A stretch of 64,000 nucleotides of DNA from the NCBI GenBank assembly GCA_035610365.1, contig CM069432.1, positions 228,058,532-228,122,531 of the forward strand, written 5' to 3'. Both the position numbers and the translations under genes were made by a program. The notes below the pieces were generated by a model that was given only the letters and a program-made list of their open reading frames with translations, did not search any database and was not told the DNA's origin. Position 1 is the first letter of the stretch; the number at the start of each line of letters is the position of its first letter. Below are positions 24,107-35,425 of this stretch, in pieces. Source of the stretch: Aquatica leii (taxonomy: Eukaryota > Arthropoda > Insecta > Coleoptera > Lampyridae).

Positions 24107-24743
24107 TCTTGATTTACTTACTTTTCTTAGGTTTAATCGACTGGTTGTATTTGTCAGTTTTTAGTAATTATCAAAATTTGGTCTTTTCTTGTTTTTTTAT
24201 TAGTTACTAGATAAATTTACTGTTTTTTTGGTATCGATAGTTATTAAGAGTAATACTAATTAAAAATAACTTTAAAAAAACAGCTTTATCCTTTTTATTA
24301 TATATGTATATAAAAAATAAAAAATTGATGATAATGGTCTACGACGGGCAACAGCTAATGCTTACAGTCAACGAGATACCTTATCAGGTTACTTTTTAAC
24401 CGCACAAAGTCAGTTTCATGGAAATTAACTTAAATAAGAAGAGGAAAAAATTTATGACAATAAACAACAATAATAATAATAGTAATATTATTAAGTATAA
24501 GACTGTATTTATTTAATTAATAAATTGAATTCTTTTTTCTTCAAATTTTTGCAATTCTTCTGTTACGAATTTGCAAAATAAAACATCTGAGTTATTTTCG
24601 GTGCTAGATTTCTTAACCAAATGCTTATTAATTTTTTGCGATAACTTCACAAATGTTTTCTCTAGTTTGTCAGATTTGTTTTCATATTTTATGGTACTAG
24701 CGAGCTCTGATTGTTCGAATGAAATTACAGATAGTGAAGTTAC
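24107..24743. other. Leader remnant and unassigned AT-rich DNA
   Basis: About 24107-24400 may be untranslated leader of the retroelement whose primer site lies at 24090. The opposite-strand frames at 24513-24761 and 24571-24768 are mirror frames of the same AT-rich sequence, and neither is recognisable. Confidence 0.3.
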
Positions 24744-24866
24744 GGCCGGTTCCACCAACACGACTTAAACTTAAGCAAAGCTTAACAACTGAGATACCAT
24801 TGTTAAAACTATAGCCAATTATTTTTAAGCATTGCTTAAGCTTAAGTCGTGTTGGTAAAACCGGGC
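24744..24866. repeat. 123 bp fold-back MITE
   Basis: Left arm GGCCGGTTCCACCAACACG plus ACTTAAACTTAAGCAAAGC pairs with the right arm GCTTAAGCTTAAGTCGTG plus TTGGTAAAACCGGGC. The arms cover about 40 bases each with a short AT-rich loop. The GGCCGGTT start resembles Harbinger-type MITE ends, but no clear 3 bp target duplication is seen. Confidence 0.7.
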
Positions 24867-25612
24867 GCAAGTGATTTCTCCGCTTCTCCGTCAAGATTAT
24901 TTGAAGAATTTGGACTATGTGTTAATAACTCCCTGTACTGGCTAATGTGGATGATAAAATTTTTGTTACCGATTTTAAATTACTAAACCGCCTAGAAAAA
25001 GCGTTCATTCAAGTATAATTATTAGAACTTACTGCCTCTTGTATGTGTTTAGTAAGAAACAACATGCTTTCATAAAGATTTCATTTCTTCCAATTAACTG
25101 GACCATTGCTATTACCGGTGGTGAATTCAATTTATATCTCTCTCTAGAAAACCGTTTTCTTAACCTCATCTATCTCATTTGACATTGACATAAAAATTAT
25201 TCTAACACATGCTAATTAAACAAGAAATGTTTAACTTACTAGGTTTTTCTATAATATCCGCAATTTCACGCCAAGAATTTGCCTTCTTGCCTGCATCTTT
25301 ATCATTTTTAAACGTTTACTGTACAGGTGATCATAATCTTTTATTAAATCAATTAATTTTACATCCTTTCACTTATATTTCTATCAGGAGAATAGTCAAA
25401 ATCTTCAAACAAAAATTCGAAGCAACTGTTTGTTTCTTCTATTTTCACGTTTAAAAAAAGTTTAAAAGATTTTCAGGTATAAAAGAATTATAAACTAACC
25501 CAAATAATGTTTGCTGCCAGCACTACTTATGCAAATACACTAAATTTAGCGTAGACTTAAAACGAGTTGGAGATTCCAACTTAAGTTAATTTTTTTAGGT
25601 GCTTACGTCTAC
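24867..25612. other. Unassigned AT-rich DNA
   Basis: No gene or repeat supported. An 81-codon frame at 25209-25454 has no recognisable features. Confidence 0.4.
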
Positions 25613-26980
25613 AGTTGAGCTGAATAAACAGTCCCTGGAGAAGCGTGGCTGGTGTCACTTTAATTCTAAAGGTACACTCAAATTAAAAAGTATTTTGGTG
25701 GGAAATTCAAATCGTTCATATGCTACCCGTGTAAATAATAATTAGACCTTGTTGAAGTTTGAGGTTATTTCAGAAAAACACTTTATGACTTTAATATTAT
25801 TAAAATAAATTGTAATTACACACTTACTTTTCTAAAAAATTAGGTAGGGCATTACAAAATATAATAATTACATATTTCTAAAAATTACTTATTTACATCG
25901 AAAAACACAATTACAAAAAAAAATCAATCACCGTCACTTTCGTTTTCTTCATTACAACTTTTATCGTCAGATGATCTAGTGTTCATCATAAACGTCATGT
26001 TTTCAACAGTTACATCCAGTCACATTTCTTGTTCCAAGTGATTCACATGTTGACGATGTTTATCCCAGTCCGACGCAGTTATTTCAGAAAATGCATTTCT
26101 CACTAAGGTTTTTATCTCCAGACCACTCTATGTAATATTATTTATAGTGATCTTGTGTTTTGCTAAACTCGATGCCGAGTGCTCGAATTTAAGTCATAGT
26201 GGTAAGATGGTAAACGTAACACTGTACGCCCATGTTTTTTAAGGAGTTCACTTACATATGTTTTCGTATAATTAAATTGTTTCACTAACACTACACATTT
26301 CATTTGGTGTCATTACTCCATTATTTTCGAAGTATTGTGGAATACTTATTTTTTTCTTTGAGGGATATCTTAAAATTCCATTACGGCTTGTTATCGATTT
26401 ACTCCAGATTTTTTTATAAATGTGGTTGATTTGCCGGTTGCTACAGCAGCTAGTTTGGTTGTCTTCTCGAAAGGGAGAATTTATCGAAAAACTTTACAAC
26501 ATTTTTAATAATGTTTCTTGCTTCAAAATGAATGGTTTTCTTCGATTTAGATTTCATGTTGATAAATAACAGCTGAAACAATACAGAAAGTAAGTAATGT
26601 AAAAATCTCCATCAGAAATTAGCTGTTGTTCGTAGAGTTAGCGCTGGAACTAAATACAAAATTTAAAGTAATGAATGAGGTTAAGCTACAAAGGTTACAC
26701 TTAAAAAATGTTATAAATACACTTACCTTGTTCAAATAACAGCGTTTCAAAATGTCTTGACAAAAACTTACTGAATAACTACGAATTTTTCAGAAAACAA
26801 GAGTCAAAGATGTAAACAAACCCAACGCAATCAAGGAATTTTGATTGTAGAAAATTTTTCAAGCGGACGGTACTTGCTAATTGTGATTGGTTGAAACATT
26901 TACCGCTTCAAATTTTTAAAGTTAGTTCACATATTTTCCGGAGACTCTGTTTACTTCGTCGCTCTGTACGTTGTGTTTTA
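25613..26980 (-). mobile_element. DDE DNA transposon, copy 1 of a two-copy family
   Basis: The left end (CAGTTGAGCTGAATAAACAG) and the right end (complement begins near 26975 with AGTAAACAGAGTCTCCGG) form an imperfect inverted pair. The same ends and a common inner segment (TATTTTGGTGGG on the left, CACATATTTTCCGG on the right) recur at 46437-47820. A broken DDE transposase is readable on the minus strand. Length is about 1.37 kb. Confidence 0.6.
25926..26560 (-). pseudogene. DDE transposase C-terminal half, broken
   Basis: Reading the minus strand, about 26240-26150 gives LLKKHGRTVLRLPSYHYDLN, matching the LRLPPYHCDLNPIE box of an insect DDE transposase group related to Tc1/mariner. The final catalytic glutamate region is damaged. 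Further on, 26110-25926 reads GLEIKTLVRNAFSEITASD, then WDKHRQHVNHLEQEM, and ends NEENESDGD, an acidic tail before a stop. That is the usual C-terminus of this group. Upstream coding is too degraded to read. Several stops and frameshifts separate the blocks. The family assignment is by motif memory and is moderately secure. Confidence 0.55.
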
Positions 26981-28868
26981 ACCCTTTATATAGCACGTGT
27001 TGAATTTTTGCTGATACGTCAAAAGTTTTTAAGCGTTACGTTTAAGTCTCATTGTGTTCTAGGCTTTACATCTTATATCTAAAAACTGTACTAGCTACAT
27101 TTAAATTTAAACGGAATGCTAACTAGAAATTGATGAGATACTATCGACTTAAATCAGCTGCGAACTAGTGGCAAAACTAATATAAGGGAACGTAAGGCAG
27201 TGTCTCGGGGCTCAGCGCCAAAGTAGCCCTCAACAAATTTATTTTACTATTATAATATACCTTAATTTTAAATAATAACAAAAATTTATCTTAGAGCTCC
27301 AATTTTGAAATTTTGCCACTGCTAAGTGCTTTTTGAATATAAATGAAAAAAAAAACCTAATTCTATACAATTTTACGACACATCAGAAACAAAATTAACA
27401 TTTTTATGAAAACTTGCAATGTGTTTAGCAAAACTCAAAGTTACAACGAAATAACAGATAAAAATTTTAAAAAATGATAAAAAAAAGATTGATTTTACAA
27501 TGTTAAATAAGTTTAACAATCTATTTAACCACATAAAGACTAAACCACATTTACCTGTTATTAAACTAAGTTGCAATGTTTTAAACAATTTTAACAATGT
27601 TTCGTAGTAATAATTAAAATTACTAATACAAATAATAATTTAATGCAGTTTGGTTAATTTATTAATAACAATTAAATTATAAGTACAAAATTTATGTGAT
27701 AAACATTCTTCTTAATTTTTTATTAGATTAAAAAAAAATTTAATTTTCTATCTTTTTATTACAAATTTTCTTAACATAATAAGTATCTATAATGTTTTTT
27801 TAATTAATACGCTTGTTTTTTGATATTTAGGTTGTTGTGCAAAGTGTAATTAAAAAATAATTATTTAAAATTTTTACTATTTTATAGAACAAGGTAAAAG
27901 CATCAGAGCATTTGTTGGGTTAAACCGTTACTAGAAAGCAATCGTATTGAAAAGGTACCAATCCTTAAATTGTGTATGTATTTTTAAATGTAAGCAATAA
28001 TTGTTTGCGCAAGGTGCGCATCCGTACTTTAATGGTAATGATGATCTAAGTAAGTGAAAGTATAATTAATTATAACCTTTAAAAGTAATAAAACTATTTT
28101 AAGCCATTAATAAATTGTATATTATATGTGTTAATTTCAATAATTTTTGTTTAATAATGAGTGTAAAAATTATAGCATACCACTTAATTATGTATTTAAT
28201 TTATCGTTATATAAAAAATATATAATTATTAAATATTTATTTAAAATGGCATATAAATAAAGAGTAAATGGTAATATAATAATAGAAGTTTAGGTTACTA
28301 AGATACTAATTGGATTGGCAGTCATGACTGTCATAAATCAAATAAATCAAGGTAAATGCATTCCACTATAAAAAAAAATTAATCACTGTTATTTTAAAGT
28401 TTATTTTATTGCAAATTTTAAATTATTAAAAAATTTATTAACCAAAGAAATCTAATTATATATAGTAGTAGTATTAGGTTTAACTACATAATTAACTGTT
28501 TTGATAAAAATGTTGATCAGCAACAGAAGTGGAAATTGATACTTTATAATATACTTATCGCTAACAATACTGTTACGATTATTATAAAAACTAACTTATT
28601 TATACTAAAAATATGTACACGTTGATAACTAACCGAACTAATTACAATCTAAGAGTATTTAATACAAACACTTACGCTAATTTTATATAGTACACTTACC
28701 GAAAGATAAAGTCCGCGAATAACTTCCATTTATCTAAACACTTATTTATTTAAACTTGAATAATCTTCATAACACTGCCGACTTCGAATTACTGAAATAA
28801 CTGCCTTATGATTCATTTGTATCGCTTTTATATATTTTGGGCCAAACGTTCGAGAATTTTCTATATCT
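26981..28868. other. AT-rich DNA, nothing supported
   Basis: Long AT-rich tract. A small island at 27190-27230 (CTCGGGGCTCAGCGCC) is GC-rich but has no recognisable identity. No gene or repeat can be supported. Confidence 0.5.
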
Positions 28869-29590
28869 TTGAAAAAAATATATATAAAAACGAATATGTT
28901 TTTTAAATTACGAACGAGGAAATTATATACATGGACATCACCGAGACACATGTTAGAGAATATAATTAGAAACCAGATCGATTACATATTGATAAACCAA
29001 AGATTTAATAATAGTATACTCGGTGTTAAAACCTACCCTAGGGCAGAGATAGAATCCGACTTACAACTTAATGCAGAGCAAAAATTCCAACCCTAAAAAA
29101 CTACATTGAAAAATTATTCTTTGATAACAAAAGTTTAAAATTAGATCTTGATGAAACAAACAATAGACCTATAATATGCAAAGAAGAAGTCGAAATGCAA
29201 TAAAAATGGCGAAAAAGGGAAAAGCATTTGGACCAGACGAACTGAGTACAGAAATACTCAAAATGTTAGATGAAACAGGCATAAAAAAAATAACAAATTT
29301 GTTCAACGACATCTATGATTATAGAATCGTAAGCTTAATGTTAAAAATATTTCTTAAAATAATACGTCAACGAATTTATAAAAAATGCAAGGAACTATTA
29401 AGCGATTTTCAATTCGGATTCGAAATTATAAAAATCATTCATCATGAAAATTGGAATATCTGGGACACGTAATAAGAAATGGAAAATACCAGATACTACA
29501 GTTAATTATCCAAAGCAAAATTGAAAAGAAAGGAAATGCTGGTAGACGACGAACATCGTGGCTAAAACTTACGCCAATGGTACAGAAAAA
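28869..29590 (+). pseudogene. RTE endonuclease-RT relic
   Basis: At 28920-29040 the frame reads LYTWTSPR, then RNQIDYILINQRFNNSILG and VKTYPRAEIESD. This is the last conserved endonuclease block of RTE elements (the catalytic SDH appears as SDL, so the histidine is lost). At 29200-29400 it continues KMAKKGKAFGPDELSTEILK, then YRIVSLMLKIFLKIIRQRIY and SDFQFGF, the RT fingers. The YxDD palm is missing, deleted between FGF and the next block. At 29450-29570 a shifted frame gives YLGHVIRN, then KKGNAGRRRTSWLKNLRQW, the typical RTE C-terminus. The fragment is inactive. Confidence 0.8.
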
Positions 29591-29600
29591 GTATGAAGTC
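28869..29600 (+). mobile_element. RTE-clade LINE fragment
   Basis: Three separated pieces of one RTE-type ORF lie in order within 730 bases, so most of the element has been lost by internal deletion. No poly(A) or terminal repeats are seen. The three pieces are the end of the endonuclease, the start of RT, and the extreme C-terminus. Confidence 0.75.
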
Positions 29601-30817
29601 TCTGTTTGTGATGTGTAGAGTTCAAGGTGGAGATAGCATTGTTGATTGCCAACATCCGGATAATACGATACATTGTATGTTTATTTGCGATTAGACAACG
29701 TTGTGCATTGTTGATTGTCTAATTTCATTTCCGTACAGGTTCAAGTCATTACCGTACAGGTCAAATTATAAAATTGGAAAACGAAATCAATGAGGGTCAT
29801 GTAGAAGGTATTGCATTACTTTTATAGCGTAAAAAGAGTGATTTATAAATTACATATTTTAGGTTATATTCGTAAACGTTGACATTTAGTGGTGACTTTC
29901 TTGTAATGAAATCTGAATATATTTTAGAAGTTCAAGGTAATTAGAATAAGTAAAAACTTTTAATTTGCAACCTAGCTACTTGTTTTCTTGCATGGTTTTC
30001 TTTTGATGGGAAGGAAATGTTAACAGTAAAACTTTTGCTTTTGCAGTGTTATAAACAGATTAAGTAATCCAATCCTTGAAATAAAATTACTCATTTTATA
30101 ATAACATGCTCAAATTAACTTAAAAAAGTTAGTATTTATTAAAAAATCTATCAGTTTTTTGAACTGCATGACAATTCAGAAGTAACCAATTATCTTTTGG
30201 TGTTAATCGATAGTTGCAAGATACCAAAATGTTTCTTTTGCACATGCCTGATATCTGTTTGTTATTAATTATCCTTATGTTAATGCAGTTTTCATAAGTA
30301 TTTATGTATACTTTTACTATATATATTATAATCTTATAAAAATAATCTATTCGCACATTGTCGCTACTTTGTTAAAAATTGAACCACAAACACTTTGGAC
30401 TTACGTTATAATAAATAACACAAGATAAACATAATTACAATAAATTGTTACAAGACTAATGCAAACCACTGGTTTATACATTGAAAAAATTATATATTTA
30501 GATGTAATTATAAGCAAAAGCACTGAATCGCTTGTTCCCTTTTACCTACAATGTGTTTTGTTAATAATTTATTTTTCATATTTAAACTAATTTTGCAGTA
30601 AAGATTATTACAGCATATTAGATCCATCAGAATAATTAATCTTGCATTTTCTTAAAGAAATGTTTTTCAATTCTTTAAGTACGATGTTATTATTACCTTC
30701 TTAGTTAAGAAAAAGCTTAATTTTTAAGAATAACACATATTAATTACAAATTATCTTTAAACATTTAGAAATTTACCTTATTTGCTTTGTAAGTCATATT
30801 CACATGTTATTTGGTTG
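29601..30817. other. AT-rich DNA, nothing supported
   Basis: No element boundary or gene recognised. The short motif CCGTACAGGT occurs twice 22 bases apart near 29735-29760; its meaning is unknown. Confidence 0.45.
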
Positions 30818-30822
30818 AAGCT

Positions 30823-30937
30823 TGTCGGAGTTGGCAACAGTGTGTGCCGGGTTTTGTGAGTTACGAAATGTCAATGTTCTGAATTAATTAAAAAATCTTT
30901 TAAATTATTATTGTCTTATTATTGAGAAGACACAACA
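30823..30937 (+). repeat. Gypsy 5' LTR (115 bp)
   Basis: Starts TGTCGG and ends ACAACA, followed directly by the primer binding site TGGCGCAGTCG. No TATA box is evident in so short an LTR. Confidence 0.95.
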
Positions 30938-31059
30938 TGGCGCAGTCGAGGCGTTAGCCTATTTATAAGTGTTTTTACAAATTTTTAAGAAATATAAGTT
31001 AAGTTACATTATAACAGAAAAAAAAAGCTTAGTGTTGTACCTAATTAACTTAAAAAAGT

Positions 31060-31944
31060 TTGGTCCCGGGTGGCAATAAAAAAGAAAACCACGCCGAAAT
31101 GGATTTTAAACCCCCTGCCAATTTGTCACTGCAAGGAAATTTAAGTGAAAACTGGCGCAAATTTGAACAAAACTTCAAAATTTACCTTAAGGCATCCGAC
31201 AAATGTGGGAAGGATGATGAAACCAAAATTGCTATTTTCTTAAATATAATTGGTGAAGAATCAGTGGAAATATATAATACGTTCACGTTATCCGAAACTG
31301 AAAGGGTGTTGTTTCAGAGTGTACTGAAAGCGTTTGAGGATCACTGCAGCCCCAAGAAAAATATTGTCTTTGAGCGTTTCAAATTTTACAGTCGAGTTCA
31401 ACAAGAAGCTGAAGGTTTTGATCAGTTCTTAACGGACATCAAGAAATTGTCGAAGCCCTGCGAATTTGATGCTTTATGTGAAGAGATGATTCGTGATAGA
31501 ATTGTTTTAGGAATTTTTGACAAGGCCATATAGGAAAGATTCTTACGTGTGAAAGATCTTGACCTGTCAAAAGCTGTAAATTTGTGTCGAGCTGCTGAAA
31601 TTTCGAAATCACATGCTAGAAATTTGCAAGGATTCCCAGCTGAAGTTGAGGCTATCAAGGAGAAGTCAGTTCCAAAATCTGGTGGTGCTGGTAAGAAATT
31701 ACTGAAAAATGAGAGGCAATTTGTTGAAAAATTTCAATGCAGAAGATGTCAAACTTTGCATGGAGTTCGTGAATGTCCTGCTTTTGGGAAAAAGTGCCGT
31801 AAATGTGGACAATTAAATCATTTTGCAATTTCGTGTAAGGTAAAGAATGTGAAAGTGCTTCAGGGACAGGATCAGCCAATGGTAGAAAATTCTGACGAAT
31901 CTGACTTTGCAATCAACATCATTGGAGTAAGTACTATCGATTAA
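31060..31944 (+). pseudogene. Gypsy gag with zinc knuckles, one in-frame stop
   Basis: Gag forms the particle and binds element RNA. The first ATG giving a natural gag start is at 31099 (MDFKPPANLSLQGNLSENWR); an upstream in-frame start region begins at 31060. The capsid-like segment includes WRKFEQNFKIYLKASD and YNTFTLSETER. A TAG at 31531-31533 interrupts the frame, which then continues unshifted as ERFLRVKDLDLSKAVNLCRA. Two zinc clusters lie near 31738-31845, CRRCQTLHGVRECPAFG and CRKCGQLNHFAISC. The open frame ends at 31944, and pol continues in another frame. One point stop is the only lesion in gag. Confidence 0.9.
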
Positions 31945-32452
31945 CTCGTGGTTTCAAACTGTAAATGTTGGTGATAATCGTATGCCTATTAAGTTTAAAT
32001 TAGACACAGGTGCTGATGTAAACGTACTGTCACGTAAAATACTGAGTGAAGTTGGCGTTTCAGAGTCGCAGCTACGAGATACACAAATAATGTTGGCGGC
32101 ATTTGGTGGTAGTGTTTTAAAGCCCCTAGGTGTCATTCTACTTAAAGTGCAGTGCAACAAACTTGAATTTATCGATAACTTTATAATTGTGGATAAAGTT
32201 GTTTCTCCTTTATTAGGTCTTGAATCATGTTCAAAGTTAAGGCTCATTGTACGCAAGAAAAATGTTGATGACTTGGTTAAGTTTAGCACTAAGGATGAAT
32301 TCATTATGAACAATTCAGAATTATTTGTAGATCTGGGTACGTTTAGGGCTAAGTGTGAAATTCAAGTAAATGATAAGGCCGTGCCGGTTGTTAATCCCCC
32401 AAGAAGAATACCTTTTGCTATTCGCGACAAATTGAAGGAAACCTTGATTTAA
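31945..32452 (+). pseudogene. Gypsy aspartic protease and start of pol
   Basis: The protease active site is FKLDTGADVNVLSRK near 31994-32038, an intact DTGA. Its hydrophobic partner segment LLGLESCSKLRLI lies near 32213-32250. The frame then runs into the RT N-terminus, with VPVVNPPRRIPFAIRDKLKE. It stops at 32450-32452, where RT resumes in a different frame from about 32475. The junction from gag near 31940 also needs a frame change; this could be a programmed shift or a mutation. Confidence 0.88.
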
Positions 32453-33460
32453 AAAGAATTTAGAAAAGAAAAAAATTATTTCAAACGTTGAAAATCCTTC
32501 TAGTTGGGTTAATAACATTGTCATTGTTGATAAAAAAGGATGGATCATTAAGATTATGTTTGGATCCACGTGATTTAAATTTAGAAATTAGAAGGTCTGC
32601 ATTTGTTCTCATTGCCACCCTAGAAGATATCATTGAAAAACTTAAGGGAAAAAAATTTGTTACAGTCCTTGACTTAAAGGAAGGTTTCTGGCAGGTAGAG
32701 CTTACTGAAAAATCTAGTAATCTTTGTGCAATTGCCACACACCTTGGTTGTTATAAATTTAATCGTATGCCTTTTGGACTAAATAAATATGGCACCGGAA
32801 TATTTTCAAGCAGTAAACATTTTGGAGACCTTAAAGGTGTGCAAGTGTACATTGATGACCTGTTGATAGCTGCAGATTCTTCTGAGGAACATGATCAAAT
32901 TTTAAATGCTGTTATGAAAAGAGCTATTGTAAATGGAGTTAAATTTAATTCTAACATAGTTCAGTTTAACAACACTCTGTTAATTATTTTGGTCATGTCT
33001 TTTCAACAGATGGAATGTCAATTGACGCTAATAGAATTGCAGCAATTAGGGGAATAAAATACCCTCAAAATTTAAAAGAGTTGCAAAGTATTTTAGGGAT
33101 GATAAATTGTTTGCGATAGTTTGTACCAAACCTAGCTGAGATAACTGCCCCATTACGCAAGTTATTAAAATCTAAAGTCGAGTTTAAATGGTTACCTGCA
33201 CACTCAGTTGTGTTAGATAAAATTAAAAACATAATTTCAAATGCTCCAGTGTTAGCTACCTTTGACGCATCTAAATCTATAACCATACAAGCCGATGCTT
33301 CGAAAGATGGTCTTGGTTGCTGTCTTCCTCAAGACAACAGACCAATCTCATTTGCTTCACGTATTTTAACTGCTAGTAGGCAGAATTATTCGCAAATAGA
33401 GAAAAAGCTTCTGGCCATTGTTTTTTCTGTAAAAAAAATTCCATAATTTCATTTATGGTC
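32453..33460 (+). pseudogene. Gypsy reverse transcriptase and RNase H, broken
   Basis: RT motifs are in order: DGSLRLCLDPRDLN, FVTVLDLKEGFWQVEL, YKFNRMPFGL and the catalytic VYIDDLLIAAD (about 32845-32877). After GVKFN the frame shifts near 32985. The thumb and connection (PLRKLLKSKVEFKW) are readable near 33145-33190. RNase H follows with FDASKSITIQADASKDGLGC (33250-33320), SFASRILTASRQNYSQIEKK and LLAIVFSVKK, then a shift at about 33440. The RNase H end, VSTDHKPLVTLI, continues at about 33470-33510 in the next frame. Catalytic residues of RT are intact, but at least three frameshifts break the protein. Confidence 0.88.
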
Positions 33461-34652
33461 GTGAGGTAAATGTCAGCACGGATCATAAACCTTTGGTTAC
33501 ACTAATAAAAAAAAAGGTTGGTGACATAGCTTCATCATGCCTACAAAGAATGAGAATAAAGTTATTTAAATATAACTTAGCATTAAACTATGTACCGGAA
33601 AAATATGTATATGTTTATTGCTAACTTGCTTTCGCGATCTTATTTGAATGAGCATGAGAGTGAAGGTGATGACCATTGGATCTCAGAATCTGTTCATACT
33701 TTAAGTAAAAATTAAATACATCAGATGCTAAGAGGTTGGAGTTTCAACATGCTACAGCCAATGATCCAGTCTTGTCAAAAGTGATGTTATACATTTTTAA
33801 TGGTTGGACAAAAAAACTGTGAACGCATGTACGGTTCAATCAATTATTTCTATAAGTTCCAAGCAGAACTTTCTCTTGAAGATGGTTTGCTATTTTTAAA
33901 TCATCGTTTAGTAGTTCCAGATAAACTCCGATTCTATATTTTACGTCTTTTACACGAAACCTCATTTTGGTATGGTTAAGACAAAGCAACGTGCTAGACA
34001 AATTGTGTTTTGGCCTGGCATGTCGAGTGATATCTAAAATATGATTTCAAACTGTTATGTTTGTGAGCGTTACCAAAACTACAAACAAAATGATGTATTA
34101 ATTCCTCATGAAATACCAAATATACCTTTTCATAAAGTAGCTTGAGTTATAATGTACTATGCTGGAAATAGCTATCTCATTGTACAGGATTATTTTTCTA
34201 AATGGCTTGAGATAATTTTCTTAAAGAACAAAGCTTCATCTGAGATCATTAGACATCTCAAAATACTGTTAAAGCCGGTAATTCTTAAAAATGCTCATAA
34301 TAAACGTGTAGCTAAACAGGAATATTTCAAACGTAATCACGACAAAAGTGCGAACAATTTTACTCAAAATTTAAAACCAGGCGATAATGTACTGATTAAA
34401 GACAAATTTTGGGAAAAGGGGAAAGTAGTTGATAAACACTGTACTCCTAGATCTTTTAATGTAATCAATAATAAGGGTAATGTTATTAAAAGAAATTTTA
34501 GTCAGCTAAAACCGATCAATACAAAATTTGAAATTGATAATTTAAGTGATCCTAATTTGATTGAAAATAATCATAACAATAATAATCATAGAATCACACA
34601 CAGTGGCCGTGTTGGTAAATTACCTACTAGATTTAAGGATTATGTAATGTAA
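33461..34652 (+). pseudogene. Gypsy integrase, core deleted
   Basis: The zinc-binding N-terminus is badly broken near 33940-34080. The frame from 34152 reads YLIVQDYFSKWLEIIFL, the first core strand, with the usual DxFSKW motif. It then jumps after SSEIIRHLKI straight to LLKPVILKNAHNKRVAKQEY, the post-core helix region, at about 34270. The segment that should hold the second D and the E of the catalytic set is missing, roughly 350-450 bases by comparison with other Gypsy integrases. The C-terminus (LKPGDNVLIKDKFWEKGKVV) is intact and stops at 34650-34652, about 40 bases before the 3' LTR. Confidence 0.85.
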
Positions 34653-34692
34653 ATGTTTGTAATGTTTCATGTTCATTTCCAAGAAAAGGAGA

Positions 34693-34807
34693 TGTCGGAG
34701 TTGGCAACAGTGTGTGCCGGGTTTTGTGAGTTACGAAATGTCAATGTTCTGAATTAATTAAAAAATCTTTTAAATTATTATTGTCTTATTATTGAGAAGA
34801 CACAACA
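34693..34807 (+). repeat. Gypsy 3' LTR (115 bp)
   Basis: Identical by eye to the 5' LTR over all 115 bases and followed by the target duplication AAGCT. Confidence 0.95.
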
Positions 34808-34812
34808 AAGCT

Positions 34813-35296
34813 GTTAGGAAAAATTATCACAAATCAACATTTGTCAGAACTTAACGACATTGTTAACGATTCAGGCTTCGACATAAATAGATTTTTTTAA
34901 TTTATTGGCTGCAAAAGCAAAATCTTGTCATTGAACTTTTTAAACTAATCTAGCTCATTCATATTAGATTATGATTAATACATTAAAAAATTCAAATACT
35001 AAATTATTTGAAGTTAACTAAAATTGCATGTATTTAAAGCAAGTAAATCATACTCACCATTTCTTTAACTAGAGATGAGCAAGAAACAAGAATTAAATAA
35101 TAGTGACAGATAACTAATAGTATAAACGCTGTCAAGTTGACATAAAATAATTACAAGTTTTGACATAATTCTTTAATTGTCATTTTAAGTATTACCAATA
35201 CAAATTTTTAAATCAGTTTAATTTTTTTCTGGGTTATTTTTTTTCGTAAAACTCTGTTTAATTTCGATTACTAATTAAATGTAGAGTCGTAGAAAA
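34813..35296. other. AT-rich DNA, nothing supported
   Basis: Former target-site flank of the Gypsy insertion. No gene or repeat recognised. Confidence 0.5.
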
Positions 35297-35425
35297 AGTA
35301 TAGTATAATTCGTAAGGAAGGTGTATCGCGAACTCGTACGAATTGCTAACCTCACCTTCGGCTCGGTTGCAAATTTTCATACTCGTTGGCAATGACAACA
35401 TTCCTTACTCGTTATACAATATACT
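35297..35425. repeat. 129 bp hairpin MITE (AGTATA...TATACT)
   Basis: The left arm AGTATAGTATAATTCGTAAG pairs imperfectly with the complement of the right arm, TTACTCGTTATACAATATACT. The ends match in form those of the hairpin at 4232-4328, so both may belong to one family of very short fold-backs. Confidence 0.6.

Larger units (their letters stand above)
30823..34807 (+). mobile_element. Gypsy LTR retrotransposon with both LTRs and target duplication
   Basis: The 3,985 bp element is bounded by two 115 bp LTRs that look identical base for base (30823-30937 and 34693-34807). Both start TGTCGGAGTTGG and end GACACAACA. The 5 bp AAGCT occurs immediately before the 5' LTR (30818-30822) and immediately after the 3' LTR (34808-34812), a clean target duplication. 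A primer site TGGCGCAGTCGAGG (30938) follows the 5' LTR, and a purine tract CAAGAAAAGGAGA precedes the 3' LTR. The internal order is gag, protease, RT, RNase H, integrase. The pol type looks like the Mag or a nearby Gypsy clade (inference). Stops, frameshifts and an integrase deletion make it non-autonomous. Confidence 0.95.

Noticed and set aside
27190..27235. GC-rich island as an RNA gene
   Set aside because: Only about 40 bases, with no cloverleaf or hairpin that would support an RNA call.
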